64,000 nt of DNA from Sipunculus nudus (lineage: Eukaryota > Annelida > Sipuncula > Golfingiida > Sipunculidae), in contig CM049315.1 of the NCBI GenBank assembly GCA_026874595.1, forward strand, positions 77,979,401-78,043,400, written 5' to 3'. Under the pieces are notes generated by a model, which saw only the letters and a program-made list of their open reading frames with translations, was not told where the DNA came from and searched no databases. Shown one piece after another: positions 25,805 to 34,743 of the stretch. The position numbers were made by a program, and so were the translations under genes. The first letter of the stretch is position 1. The number at the start of each line of letters is the position of its first letter.

Positions 25805-25807
25805 TAT
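25733..25807. repeat. (TA)n microsatellite
   Basis: TA repeats with two TG interruptions. Confidence 0.95.
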
Positions 25808-26099
25808 TTTCATTTTAATATACCACATATTCCGTATGCACTGCACCCAAGTTGAGCAGCATAAGCTTGATGTTAAATAAATAAACAGACCAGTGGATTT
25901 TAATTATCAAAATCTAATTAAAACTACCAAAATCTCGATCTTCTTTGAGCCCTTTGCACCCCCCCCCCCCCCCCCCCCCCGCACAAACAGTTTTATTTCA
26001 TTCGATGGGAAAGATCATAGGCTGTATATTATTCGACATAAAAGTAAAGCATCCATACAAAATAAATTAAGTATGTCAATATTTTTTTTATTTTTTTTT

Positions 26100-26912
26100 A
26101 TTATGTCTTGAGACTGTTGTTAAGCATTTTATCCGCTTACACAACAGCCCCCTGTGCATGAAACATTGAGAGAGAGAGAAATGTACATAAATATGGAGGT
26201 TAAATGATTATACATTCTTAATATTTGAGACTATTTGATTTAATGATGAAATTTGTAAAAAAAAAAACTTGGAAGATTAACAACCTGAATTACGGAAGTT
26301 ATAGTTTGTTATTGATTAAAACAAAATTTTTATGGCTTAGACTAATTTTTGTTACAGATGTAGCAGTTTATCTGAAGGCATTTGTGTTTATAATAATTTA
26401 TAAAATGTTGTTTGATGTAGCAAATCAAACCTTGAAGACTATGAGTGAAGATTTTGTCAACAATGATTTAGTCGGTTTCATTTATGACTTTTGATGATAT
26501 GTTTCTCAGACAGCTGTCTGCTATCTTAAGTCTGGTTTTATTTGTAACAAGGGTATCTTTATGTCTTGTGTCATGTTCGTGTGTCATGGTCCTTATTGAA
26601 AAATTAAATGTTTGTAAATATTTTGGTTGTGCTCCATGGCAGTAATTATAGTAATTTTTTTTTATATATTTAGTCTGAAGATGTCTTTAATTGAAAGGAT
26701 TTTTTATGATTTAAAAATTGGTTCAGTGTGGGCATTGTATTTACTATTTGTGATAATTCTTATCGCTTTAATTTGTAGTTAGTCAATCTCCTGTGTGAAC
26801 AGAATTTGTCCCCAGGCTTTAAACATTTATTTAACATCTGATGTGAAACGTGGGAGTTTCAAGTAACCTATGACTGGCTGCGTAAATAAATAAATTAAAA
26901 AAAATAGAGATA
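26100..26912 (+). mobile_element. Possible LINE 3' untranslated end
   Basis: T-rich sequence without stable coding frame ends in GACTGGCTGCGTAAATAAAT followed by AAATTAAAAAAAA. That short (TAAA)n/A tail at a sharp composition change, just before the pogo-like left end, looks like a LINE insertion 3' end. The upstream 89-codon frame (26225-26494) shows no clear reverse-transcriptase motif, so the call is weak. Confidence 0.25.
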
Positions 26913-27011
26913 AAATGATATACAGTGAAACCCCTCTGGGGCGGACAGTCACGGGACTGGACAATTTGTCCATTGCAGCAAGGTGCCCGCCCCAGAGGAT
27001 GTTTATATATA

Positions 27012-27425
27012 AAACATGTTTCACACACAGAGAAAATTTCATGGACAGTGTGATAAAACATGTCTCTGTGTTACTTGTTTTAATATGAAATATGTCGCAT
27101 ATATGACATGTCTTAAGACATGTCTCATTTTTCATAAAACATGTAATTATTTAAAACGTTTGTTTAGCCTAAAACATGTAGTTGTCCCATTTTTCGAAAC
27201 ATGTTTTCTCCTTAGAAACATGTTTTAAACTTAGAGTTAAACATGTCTCAGTGTTACATGTCTTTATATGAAATATGTCACATATAATACATGTTTTAAG
27301 ACATGTTTCACTTTCATAAAACATGTAACTATTCAAAACGTCTGTTCAGCCTAAAACATGTATTTGCCCCATTTTTCGAAACATGTGTTTTCCAAAGAAA
27401 CATGTTTTAACTTAGAGTAAAACAT
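27012..27425. repeat. Left ACATGT-palindrome array (about 182-bp period)
   Basis: Two and a half tandem units of about 182 bp (AAACATGTCT at 27056, 27239 and a variant near 27419 mark the period). The palindromes fit RRRCATGYYY perfectly at 27012, 27056, 27116, 27197, 27216, 27239, 27299 and 27398, several in pairs with 2- or 9-bp spacing. Related sites recur in the right array at 33317-33449. Confidence 0.8.
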
Positions 27426-28381
27426 GTCACTGTGTTTCATGTTTTTATATGAAATATGTTTCAAAAGAAAGTTTCGTTTTCAATTAAAAAAATTACATTT
27501 GCCCATCGAAGGCATATAAGCATTTTAATCATGTCTCAAAAATGTCTACAAAATAAAACACGTTTGAAAAATATTTAAAGTCACAGAAAATGTTCTTTGT
27601 TTGTCTTTGCCGTTTTATGTCCACTGCAACCATTATGAAAACCTGACGAGGTGCTTCTGATGAAACAACTCACAAATTTACTGGAAAGATAACATTTATT
27701 CCTTAGACAATGCTTTCTAATTTGGAGGATGCACTGAACAGGAAACGTTTCCAGTATGGGTTATCAATTATAGGTTATTATATAAAGCTACCAGGAAATT
27801 ATTGATTGCCTCCTTATATTTCCCAGATCAAATACATTACAGCCAGGTGCTGAAGACGAAACCTTATCTATCATAATAATAGAAACATATATCAAAACAG
27901 AATTACTTATTGTTGGTATAGAAACATATTAAAAGTGATTTAAAATACCATGTATAAGTCTAAGACTCATAACTGGTCCCATATCATTATAAAAGTCAGG
28001 AACTCTTATCTCAAAAGATGAAAAAGGAATATTTTATATATCAGTATATTTAAAATCGGCAATGCTGATAGTTTGATGGCAGTTCATGGCTTCTACAAAA
28101 TTTTCGTTAGTATAAAAATGCTTGGCATAAAAATGTGGAATACAAAGTGCAGACCTTTATCAGAAATGGCCATGTATATTATATTTGAAATACACAGTTT
28201 TCTGTAAGTGTTCTTTTACAATAGATGCAGTCACGCACATTAACAGCAATAAGATAAGGTTTATTTAGTATCTACTTAAATATCTGTTGTCTGCACGTAT
28301 TCATTTTTCATATCAATACTTAATGTACCAGTACTGGTACAATTTTTTCTTCCCCATAGCTGTATACACAAATATTATTAA

Positions 28382-28471
28382 CTATGAATTACAACAATAA
28401 TTAAACCTAGCAAACCTAATCTGATCTGCTGCACAATGAATAACAAGGAACTTGTGGGTCATGGCGCTCAG
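28382..28471 (-). CDS. Candidate terminal exon F of the minus-strand gene
   Basis: A very strong acceptor (TTTTCTCTTTACCAATTCCAG, ending at 28472) is followed by a phase-0 frame of 29 codons: LSAMTHKFLVIHCAADQIRF then ARFNYCCNS and TAG at 28384-28382. The phase agrees with exon E. A phase-2 reading is also open for 18 codons. No clear AATAAA follows at once. Confidence 0.3.
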   Translation of the reverse strand: MSAMTHKFLVIHCAADQIRFARFNYCCNS

Positions 28472-31400
28472 CTGGAATTGGTAAAGAGAAAATTTGTATA
28501 AAATCCTAGTAGATAGAAATGAGGCAATATTTTATTTTTTTTATTAATATTTAAAAAATGTTCAGCATATAATTATACACATAATTTGCTCTACCGAGTT
28601 GTATTACTAACACATTTGGTGTGTTTGGTGTCAATTTTACAATTTTATGGACAACCTGAAAGATGCTGGAGCCTCTCATGATTACACATTTGTAAAATTA
28701 AAGATTTCATATTCTGACTGTAACATGCATGTAATAAATACCCACTTGGACTGTGTGAAACCCTTTTAAATATACAATAAGGAAGAAAAGGAGAGGTGAG
28801 CTACAGTATAATAATACACATTTAATTTAATAAATGCAATAAGGAAAAAAAGATTGGTGATGAAAGAATCCATTTGATTAAGAAAAATCTTAATTATTAT
28901 TTCTAAAAACTGGTTTAACATATTGCCAGTTAAGCTAAAAATGAAATTATATGAACGTTTACTCAATATACCTGACTGCAAGCACCAGTGTTATGCTCAG
29001 TAATGCCCAGCCAGCTTGAGAGATTTGAATGAAATGATATAATGTCTACACCAATTTGCAAGTTTTATTTCAATATTTAATTTCAGAAATTTAATTTAAT
29101 TTAAAAAATCAACTTAGTTGACAATTCAAGAGAAATCGGATTCGAAACATTTAAATAATGGCTAAAAGTAGCTGCTCTCATAGCTTTAATATATAATAAC
29201 TAAGTTTAAACCTATTACAATTTACAACTGAAAATTTACAGCTTGCATTTAATTCTAAACACTTAAAAGCCAAAGCGTCTTAGTCAGCGAGCTAAAACTG
29301 TAAAGTTGAATAATTATTTGATAAAAAACTCTTAAAAAGTTGCTCTTGAATTTTCTAATAGATAAAAGAACATATGAGTGTATCAAATTTTTCTTAACAT
29401 TAAATATCTTTATCAAAAGAAAACTTGAAACATGCATTATATTTTACGAGTGTTAATTTTTTATATGAAGTATACTCCGTTTAGATATTTCTTTATGTTG
29501 GACAGTTTTCTACAATCTAACCTAACACATCCTGAAGCAGAAAACAACTGGGGTTTACTAGCATGAAAAAACTGCAAATTAAATGTCCCAATACTATAAA
29601 TTTTTGCATGCACTGTGTGTAACAACTGCAAGTATCCCAATTATATAAAACTGACTGTATAATATTTATATGTTTTAGAAGGTAGCAATTTTCAGATCAT
29701 GAATGAGCATTTACATAATTCAGACATACCAATATATTTACTTTCAGTGTTTCTGGCTTCAGTCTGACTACAGCCAATTTTTTACAGCCAAAAAGGGTAA
29801 TATAAAATACAGAAAAGGCTTTCATCAACAAAGTCTTCCATGACTGATGATTTCTCAGCAATTCAGCATAGTTGAGAGGCACATCAGCTGCTATTCTGAT
29901 TAGTGTACCAAAAGAATCTTTCAGAGCAATACTGAAAGCACCCTAATTAAACATCTAATATTTTCATAATACCGAATCCTTGGTTGGTATCACTTAAATA
30001 TAAATTTAAAATTAGAATCCTAAAACAAGGCCTCCATTTGTAAATACTTGAAGCTTTACAAGGTTACATTTATGCAATCATTCATGACAATTAAATACTA
30101 CAAATTACACATTTGCCATATATAGCCTGTACCATCACATTTGGAACTTTAACATAAATACAAATTTGGTGCAAATGAAGCCTCATACAAATAATGAAAT
30201 ACATGATAAATCAGCCAGATTGTACAAGATTAAGTAACTGCTGTATGTTCACAGTGATTCATCAAACATTTCTAAGAGTTGGAAAAATCCAATTACCATA
30301 AAAAAGAGTGAAACATTTTACATATGTGAATAGTAAAATTCATAAAAGATTTCTTAGAAAATATGTAGAACACTATGGATGTAACAAAAGAATAAAATAC
30401 TAAATTATTTTAATGCAGCCACAAACTGTGGAAGAAGTTGACTTGTCCTTATTGGACACTTTATTTTCAAGACACTCTTCCTGAAGTGGGTGGAGAAGTT
30501 GCATGTATTGTGCTGGGTTAGTTATATTAGGAATAGAGTGTGAGGAAGTACTGTCCCTCGAAGTGGGTACAAGGTTTTCCATACTGAACCATTCTCAATT
30601 AAACATATTTTCATGGAGTCACTCAAAATAGCACCTGACCTCACTTCTCCATTGTCTATGATAAAACAGGTGTTGGTTCTGTACCCTCTTCAGTACAAAA
30701 TGAATCTTCTTTAACATCTTTCTGAAAAAGGTGTAGCAATTTATCAGTGGCTAAATTGTGTTATTTCCATAGTCAGTTTGGAGTATGGAAAAAAAGATGA
30801 AAGAGTATTAACTGTCAGAAACACAGCTGACAGTTCTTAAACATGCATGCAGCTCCTTGGAATGCACTGACATCAGCTAGATACTGAGTCCAAGAAGAAT
30901 TTATAACAGTTATTTATATGGAGGTTTTTTTTATAAAATGAAAATGTCCACTTCTTACATTTTATTCAAATACTGTTTACACCTGGTAACATAATGATGA
31001 TATATAAGAATAAGGCCTCTAAAAGTTATACCTCTTTAATGGAATAATATGAATGTTTACAACAATTGAATCAAAGATCCCTCAGGAATTTAAAGCTGCT
31101 GGTTAGCAAAATATGTTGCAAGTATCTGTCATTTAATAATTCAGTGGCATTGACAATAACAAGGTAAAACATCACATGTACTTTATATTTAATCGAGGAT
31201 TAAAAATATATTACCTGCAAATATGTTCAACTAGAAAACTTCAACTATTACCAAAAATTATACAAGAGGGAAAAAATTTGCATACTTGTGTAAAAATTTA
31301 AAAAAAATTGGATAATGTGAAGCAAGAATTACTAAATTAAATATTCACTCTCTCCCCACATTCACTCTAAAATGGGAAAACTGGAACCACTTTACCACTA

Positions 31401-33154
31401 TTACCACCAATATACCCACATCCAACCTTGGTACCCTGGAAACCCTCCCACCACCAATATTTACCCACCCAGCCTGGGTATCCAATGCAGTCCCACCGGC
31501 AACACCCATGTACACACATCCAGCCTTGGTACCCTGGACTCCATTCCACCAACACCCATGTACACACATCCAGCCTTGATACCCTAGACCCAGTTCCATC
31601 AACACTTTGTGCACACAACCAGCCTTGGTACCACCACCAGTCATGTTTTCAACCAACCAGACTTGGTATCCTGAACCCTATTCCACAAGCACCACCCATA
31701 TGCATGCATCCAGCACTGGTACCCTGGACCCTATTCCCCCAACACTACAAATGTGCACACATCCATTCTTGGTACCCTGAACCCCATTCCACCAACACCC
31801 ATGTACATTCATCCAGCCTTGGTACCCTGGACCTAAGTTCACAACCAGTCATGTATTCACACATCCAGACTTGGTACTCTCAACCCAGTTCCACCAACAC
31901 CCATGTACACACACCCAGCCTTGGTACCCTTGACCAAAATCCACAAGCACCACACATCAAGCATTGGTACCCTGGACTCCATTCACACATCCAGCCTTGT
32001 TACTCTGGAACCTATTCAACCATCACCACCCATGAGCACACATTCAGCATTGATAAGATGCTTAAATTACCATTTTGTTTATGATGTGCCCATGAGGTAA
32101 TTTTTGAACATGCTGCAAATTTTAATCTACACAAATATGATATTGCACATAATTACAGGTTTTGAATTTGCTAATTTTATCATTCTGATCACAAATTACT
32201 TATGTCTTCCTTATTCATCTTCAAATTCAAGGTTTCAGTAAAACTGCCTTGAAAAAATTAACAAAATTATCTTTGCACAGCCTACTTCTTGCATCACATT
32301 TGATAAATAAATATCTTATCTACTCAGCAGCCTATACATGTAAACTTGGGTCCACAATGCACCCAAAGATGGGTCATGGTTATGCTGAACCAAACTGAAT
32401 TTTGTACAGTAGTTTCTAATAAAAATCTGCTAATGACCACTTGTTTTACTTTTAAAAATATAAAAACAACATGTCTGTTTTAAATCAATTAATTAAATAT
32501 AAAAATCACTCAAAATTTCAAAGATTGTTACAGTCATTAACATTCCTGCTTGCTTGATTGCCCTCTCTTAAATGTACTTACTTGCAGGGGCATCAATATG
32601 GAGGTCCCCCCCCCCCGAAGATAAATTGACGCTACTACTTACTTGTGTTCTGGACTCACATGGAATAAGTACACTGGAAAGTCTTATATTCAGGGGCGTG
32701 GCATTGTGGGGTTGGGGGGTTCCAAGGGGTCAAGAAGCCCCCCCCCCCCCTTTACAATGACAACCAGTGAATTATTGGCCCTTCAGAGGGCTGTATCCCA
32801 TCAGCTTTTGAAAAGTAAGGACTTTTATTTTGGAAATCCCCCCGAGGTTAGATCCCCCCCACCCACCTTTCCAAAATCCTGTACATACCCTTGTATATGA
32901 ATTGTCTCATAAGTGACATTACTGTATTTGAATGGTGGTTTGTACTTTACATTGCATATTAATTTTTTTGAAGGTAAAATGTGGTTGTACTATATAAAGC
33001 ATGAATATTTGTATCTCTATGAGCGATATTATGAATATATATACTGTTCACAAACTTAACGTTTGACTCACCTTTTAATTTCTGGCAAATTATATTTTGG
33101 GTTGCTACAGGAAACCTTCTCTGCGCCCAAGACTGAATATCATCAAAGGTGGAC
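28382..33154 (-). CDS. Spliced minus-strand gene or pseudogene, family unknown (exon-by-exon model)
   Basis: My model uses these pieces, in transcript order: 33154-33072, 32247-32200, 31230-31215, 30721-30427, 29942-29742 and 28471-28382. Each is bounded by AG and GT where spliced. Phases agree at every join (G|GC, A|TT, AG|A, then phase 0 twice), which is hard to get by chance. The pieces encode FDDIQSWAQRRFPVATQNII, then LNLKMNKEDI, then a helical RKMLKKIHFVLKRVQNQ with HRQWRSEV, a Ser/Thr-rich linker, the 67-residue exon at 29742-29942, and a tail stopping at 28382. The start codon is not found; the first piece may follow an upstream exon. The 30721-30427 piece contains two TGA codons that a 51-bp GT-AG intron would remove. 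I do not recognise the product. A faint resemblance of the D-I-Q-x-W and W-R-S-x-V pattern to MEI4 meiotic proteins is untested. The gene may be decayed. Confidence 0.35.
29742..29942 (-). CDS. Exon E of the minus-strand gene (67 codons)
   Basis: 201 bp bounded by AATTAG and GTAAAT. It is open in phase 0 throughout and encodes GAFSIALKDSFGTLIRIAAD, VPLNYAELLRNHQSWKTLLM, KAFSVFYITLFGCKKL and a tail ending KPETLK. The sequence is rich in amphipathic helix and lacks low-complexity bias, which makes it the most protein-like piece of this gene. The family is not recognised. An ARM/HEAT-like helical fold is a guess. Confidence 0.45.
30427..30721 (-). CDS. Exon D of the minus-strand gene, with two in-frame TGA or a 51-bp intron
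   Basis: It follows acceptor CACCTTTTTCAG. The phase-2 frame encodes KMLKKIHFVLKRVQNQHLFY then HRQWRSEV. TGA codons follow at 30621-30619 and 30597-30595, after which the same frame continues with SMENLVPTSRDSTSSHSIPN and a Ser/Thr-rich stretch to a stop at 30402. A 51-bp GT-AG segment (30634-30584) spans exactly both stops without changing frame. Either it is an unusually short intron or the exon carries two nonsense mutations. The exon exit at ACA|GTTTGT (30427) gives phase 0 for the next exon. The alternative phase-0 frame stops after 21 codons. Confidence 0.35.
31405..32060. repeat. 50- to 60-bp minisatellite with GGTACC core
   Basis: About a dozen imperfect units share CATGTACACACATCCAGCC, TTGGTACCCTGGAC and TCCACCAACACC; two adjacent units (31507 and 31557) are exactly 50 bp apart. 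Forward frames of up to 218 codons and reverse frames rich in GY/W across it are products of the periodicity, not genes. It lies in the large intron between exons B and C of the minus-strand gene. Confidence 0.85.
32200..32247 (-). CDS. Exon B of the minus-strand gene
   Basis: 48 bp. The acceptor TTAATTTTTTCAAG is followed by a frame encoding SFTETLNLKMNKEDI and a donor A|GTAATT. Only the phase-1 frame is open, which is the phase delivered by exon A. A further 33-bp candidate exon between A and B (about 32890-32922, VMSLMRQFIYK, donor GTATGT) would also keep the phase. Confidence 0.35.
32560..32900. repeat. C-rich repeat fragments
   Basis: GCAGGGGCATCAATATGGAG, ACTTACTTG repeated at 32577 and 32638, poly(C) runs at 32606-32616 and 32740-32751, and TTCAGGGGCGTGGCATTG resemble decayed mollusc interspersed repeats. 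No gene is supported on either strand apart from the optional 33-bp exon mentioned under exon B. Confidence 0.4.
33072..33154 (-). CDS. Exon A of the minus-strand gene
   Basis: The frame reads S-T-F then DDIQSWAQRRFPVATQNIIC and QKLK, with a strong donor G|GTGAGTC after 33072. The acceptor ACCAG at 33159-33155 has a weak pyrimidine tract. A different frame upstream has an ATG at 33203-33201 (MKTSEKTERDFEQLP) that runs on into the exon but is out of phase. So the true first exon is either that one with a frameshift, or lies further upstream. The exon exits in phase 1. Confidence 0.4.
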
Positions 33155-33316
33155 CTGGTAATTGCTCAAAATCACGTTCCGTTTTCTCGGAAGTTTTCAT
33201 CTTTCCCGCGATCACTGGCAATTAGTTTATCATATGAATTGGGAGAATATCCGGTCATGTGATCAGTGGCAAAAAATAACGGCGATTAAAACAAGTAAAA
33301 TGTAATTGCCCGCGCG

Positions 33317-33449
33317 AGACATGTCTTAAAACATGTGTTACACATGTTTCACACATGTAACGATATAGCATGATGTTTCAATTGACCCAATTTTGAAAAA
33401 AAAAACGGTGAAACATGTTTTGAAACATGTTTAAAATTGAAACATGTTT
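33317..33449. repeat. Right ACATGT-palindrome array
   Basis: RRRCATGYYY sites are perfect at 33317, 33411, 33423 and 33440, with single-mismatch sites at 33329 and 33457. The pair at 33411/33423 is two perfect half-sites with a 2-bp spacer. It starts about 160 bp upstream of exon A of the minus-strand gene and mirrors the array at 27.0-27.4 kb. Confidence 0.75.
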
Positions 33450-34029
33450 GCATACAAAACATGCTAAACATCATGTAAAACATCTGTGAAACGTCATTTT
33501 TTTGAGTGTACGCCTTATAATCGGTAGTTGGGACTGATTTCCGTGATGCAAAGGTTACAGGATGGGGGATTGGTTGATATCGCTGAGCCCTCACCCCAGG
33601 CGATAGGTCATGACTCGTGACTTTTATCGTCAGAGTGTGTAACAGATACGTCATTATCCTCGCTTCTGGGCCTACGATAGAATAATGTGGCCCAAATTCA
33701 GAATAAATATGTTGCATCACTGAAAGCTCGGCACAATAGAAACTTCGTTAATTCCGTCATTTTCGGGGAGACTGCTATTGATAAAATGATACATAAATGA
33801 ATGTTCGAGCTGAAAAATAAGGTATCTTGAGTAAAACTAACTCCGGTCTTAGAGTCATGGCAGTATGCCTAAATCATGAGAACATTAATATGATATAAGG
33901 GGTACCAGAAGCAGACCATATTTGCAATTTCAAAGTATTTCTGCCGACTTCGATCGGGGCGGCCGCTTGGATGTCCGTTAGCCGGGGTGACATTGCCGTT
34001 GTTCTGAATAGCGGGGATGTCCGCCCTAA

Positions 34030-34238
34030 AGGCCCGGCCACACCGAACGCTGCAGAAAATGTTGAGTACATGCAAATACACTGGGGTGATCACACCAAAC
34101 GCCCCGCTGCGCCGTGCTCTGCAGCCCTGCAAAACAAAGCTGAAAAAAGTTAAACTTTCTCCGCTTTGCTGCGCCGCAGAAATGCTCAGCCGTTTATTTG
34201 CAGCGCTTTGCAACGCATCGTTCAGTGTGGCTGGGCCT
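34030..34238. mobile_element. Harbinger-like MITE, TAA target duplication
   Basis: The left end AGGCCCGGCCACACCGAACG at 34030 and the right end, whose complement reads AGGCCCAGCCACACTGAACG (ending 34238), form good inverted repeats. Each is flanked by TAA (34027-34029 and 34239-34241). GGCCCGGCCACAC ends with TWA duplications are characteristic of Harbinger-type elements. It is 209 bp and has no ORF; open frames across it (34017-34241, 33869-34213) are incidental. Confidence 0.8.
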
Positions 34239-34743
34239 TAATGGGGTTCTTAAAGTAATAAAAACGCTTCATCGGCCCAAAAAGTGTCCGTTAGGCGGGT
34301 TTCCTCCTGCAGCCCGGGGTTTCACTGTATCATTAAAGTTAATAAGTGTCACACACACACATATATAGGATATTGACGTGAATGTACCTTGTTCCTATTA
34401 GCAATTTTTGATGTGAATATCGATTTCATTAATAAAGAGGAAAGTCAGTATCATTGTCATATTATCGCTTACATGCACCTGCTTGTCATGGAAGTAGTGA
34501 TGTACATGCGTATAAACATTTTTTATCAAGTCTTAAAAGCCAAAGCAACAAATATACAGTGCATTTAGCTTTATAAATCGTCAAGGTTATATTTAAACTT
34601 AGAGTCATATCCCTATTCGTTAGCAATAAATATTTTACATCAATACGACCAATACAGCATGCAACGCATTTCGGTTATCGTATCGACGTCGTGTATTGAT
34701 TCGTATCGATATATCGATATATTAATACAGCCCTATTGATTAC

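Larger units (their letters stand above)
26923..34327. mobile_element. pogo/Tigger-like terminal pair bracketing 7.4 kb
   Basis: The left end CAGTGAAACCCC starts at 26923 after TA, and the right end GGGGTTTCACTG ends at 34327 before TA. This gives perfect 12-bp inverted ends with TA duplications, the hallmark of Tc1/mariner-pogo elements. Just inside the left end, CCTCTGGGGCGG is mirrored by CCGCCCCAGAGG at about 26987-26998, a hairpin usual in this repeat type. No DDE transposase ORF is visible inside. The pair is nested within the hAT-like bracket and contains the ACATGT arrays, the minus-strand exons and a Harbinger-like MITE. The two ends might instead be two separate truncated copies. 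Confidence 0.4.
25597..34735. mobile_element. hAT-like terminal pair bracketing 9.1 kb
   Basis: The left end TAGGGCTA at 25597 and the right end CAGCCCTA ending at 34735 are in inverted orientation and match hAT-type TAGGGCTG ends. The flanking 8-mers are TTGTTTAC (25589-25596) and TTGATTAC (34736-34743), identical at 7 of 8 positions, as expected of an old 8-bp target-site duplication. Both subterminal regions are rich in CGATAC, AATAC and GACACG/CACGACG motifs. No hAT transposase (RW-x-S-ER catalytic fold or C-terminal dimerisation domain) is visible inside. Contents instead are nested repeats and a minus-strand spliced gene. Two unrelated solo ends could also give this picture, but neither end has a partner close by. 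Confidence 0.5.

Noticed and set aside
27700-27770. Minus-strand frame PYWKRFLFSASSKLESIV followed by stop and AATAAA
   Set aside because: Looks like a C-terminus with a polyadenylation signal, but no acceptor in the right phase links it to exon E; exon F at 28382-28471 fits the phase instead.
30825-30905. Minus-strand segment YLADVSAFQGAACMF after a strong acceptor
   Set aside because: Attractive sequence, but it needs phase 0 and lacks a usable donor before its stop, so it does not fit the exon chain.
31428-32084. 218-codon forward frame rich in His, Pro and Thr
   Set aside because: It follows the 50-bp minisatellite periodicity, is matched by long frames on the other strand, and has no start context or splice support.
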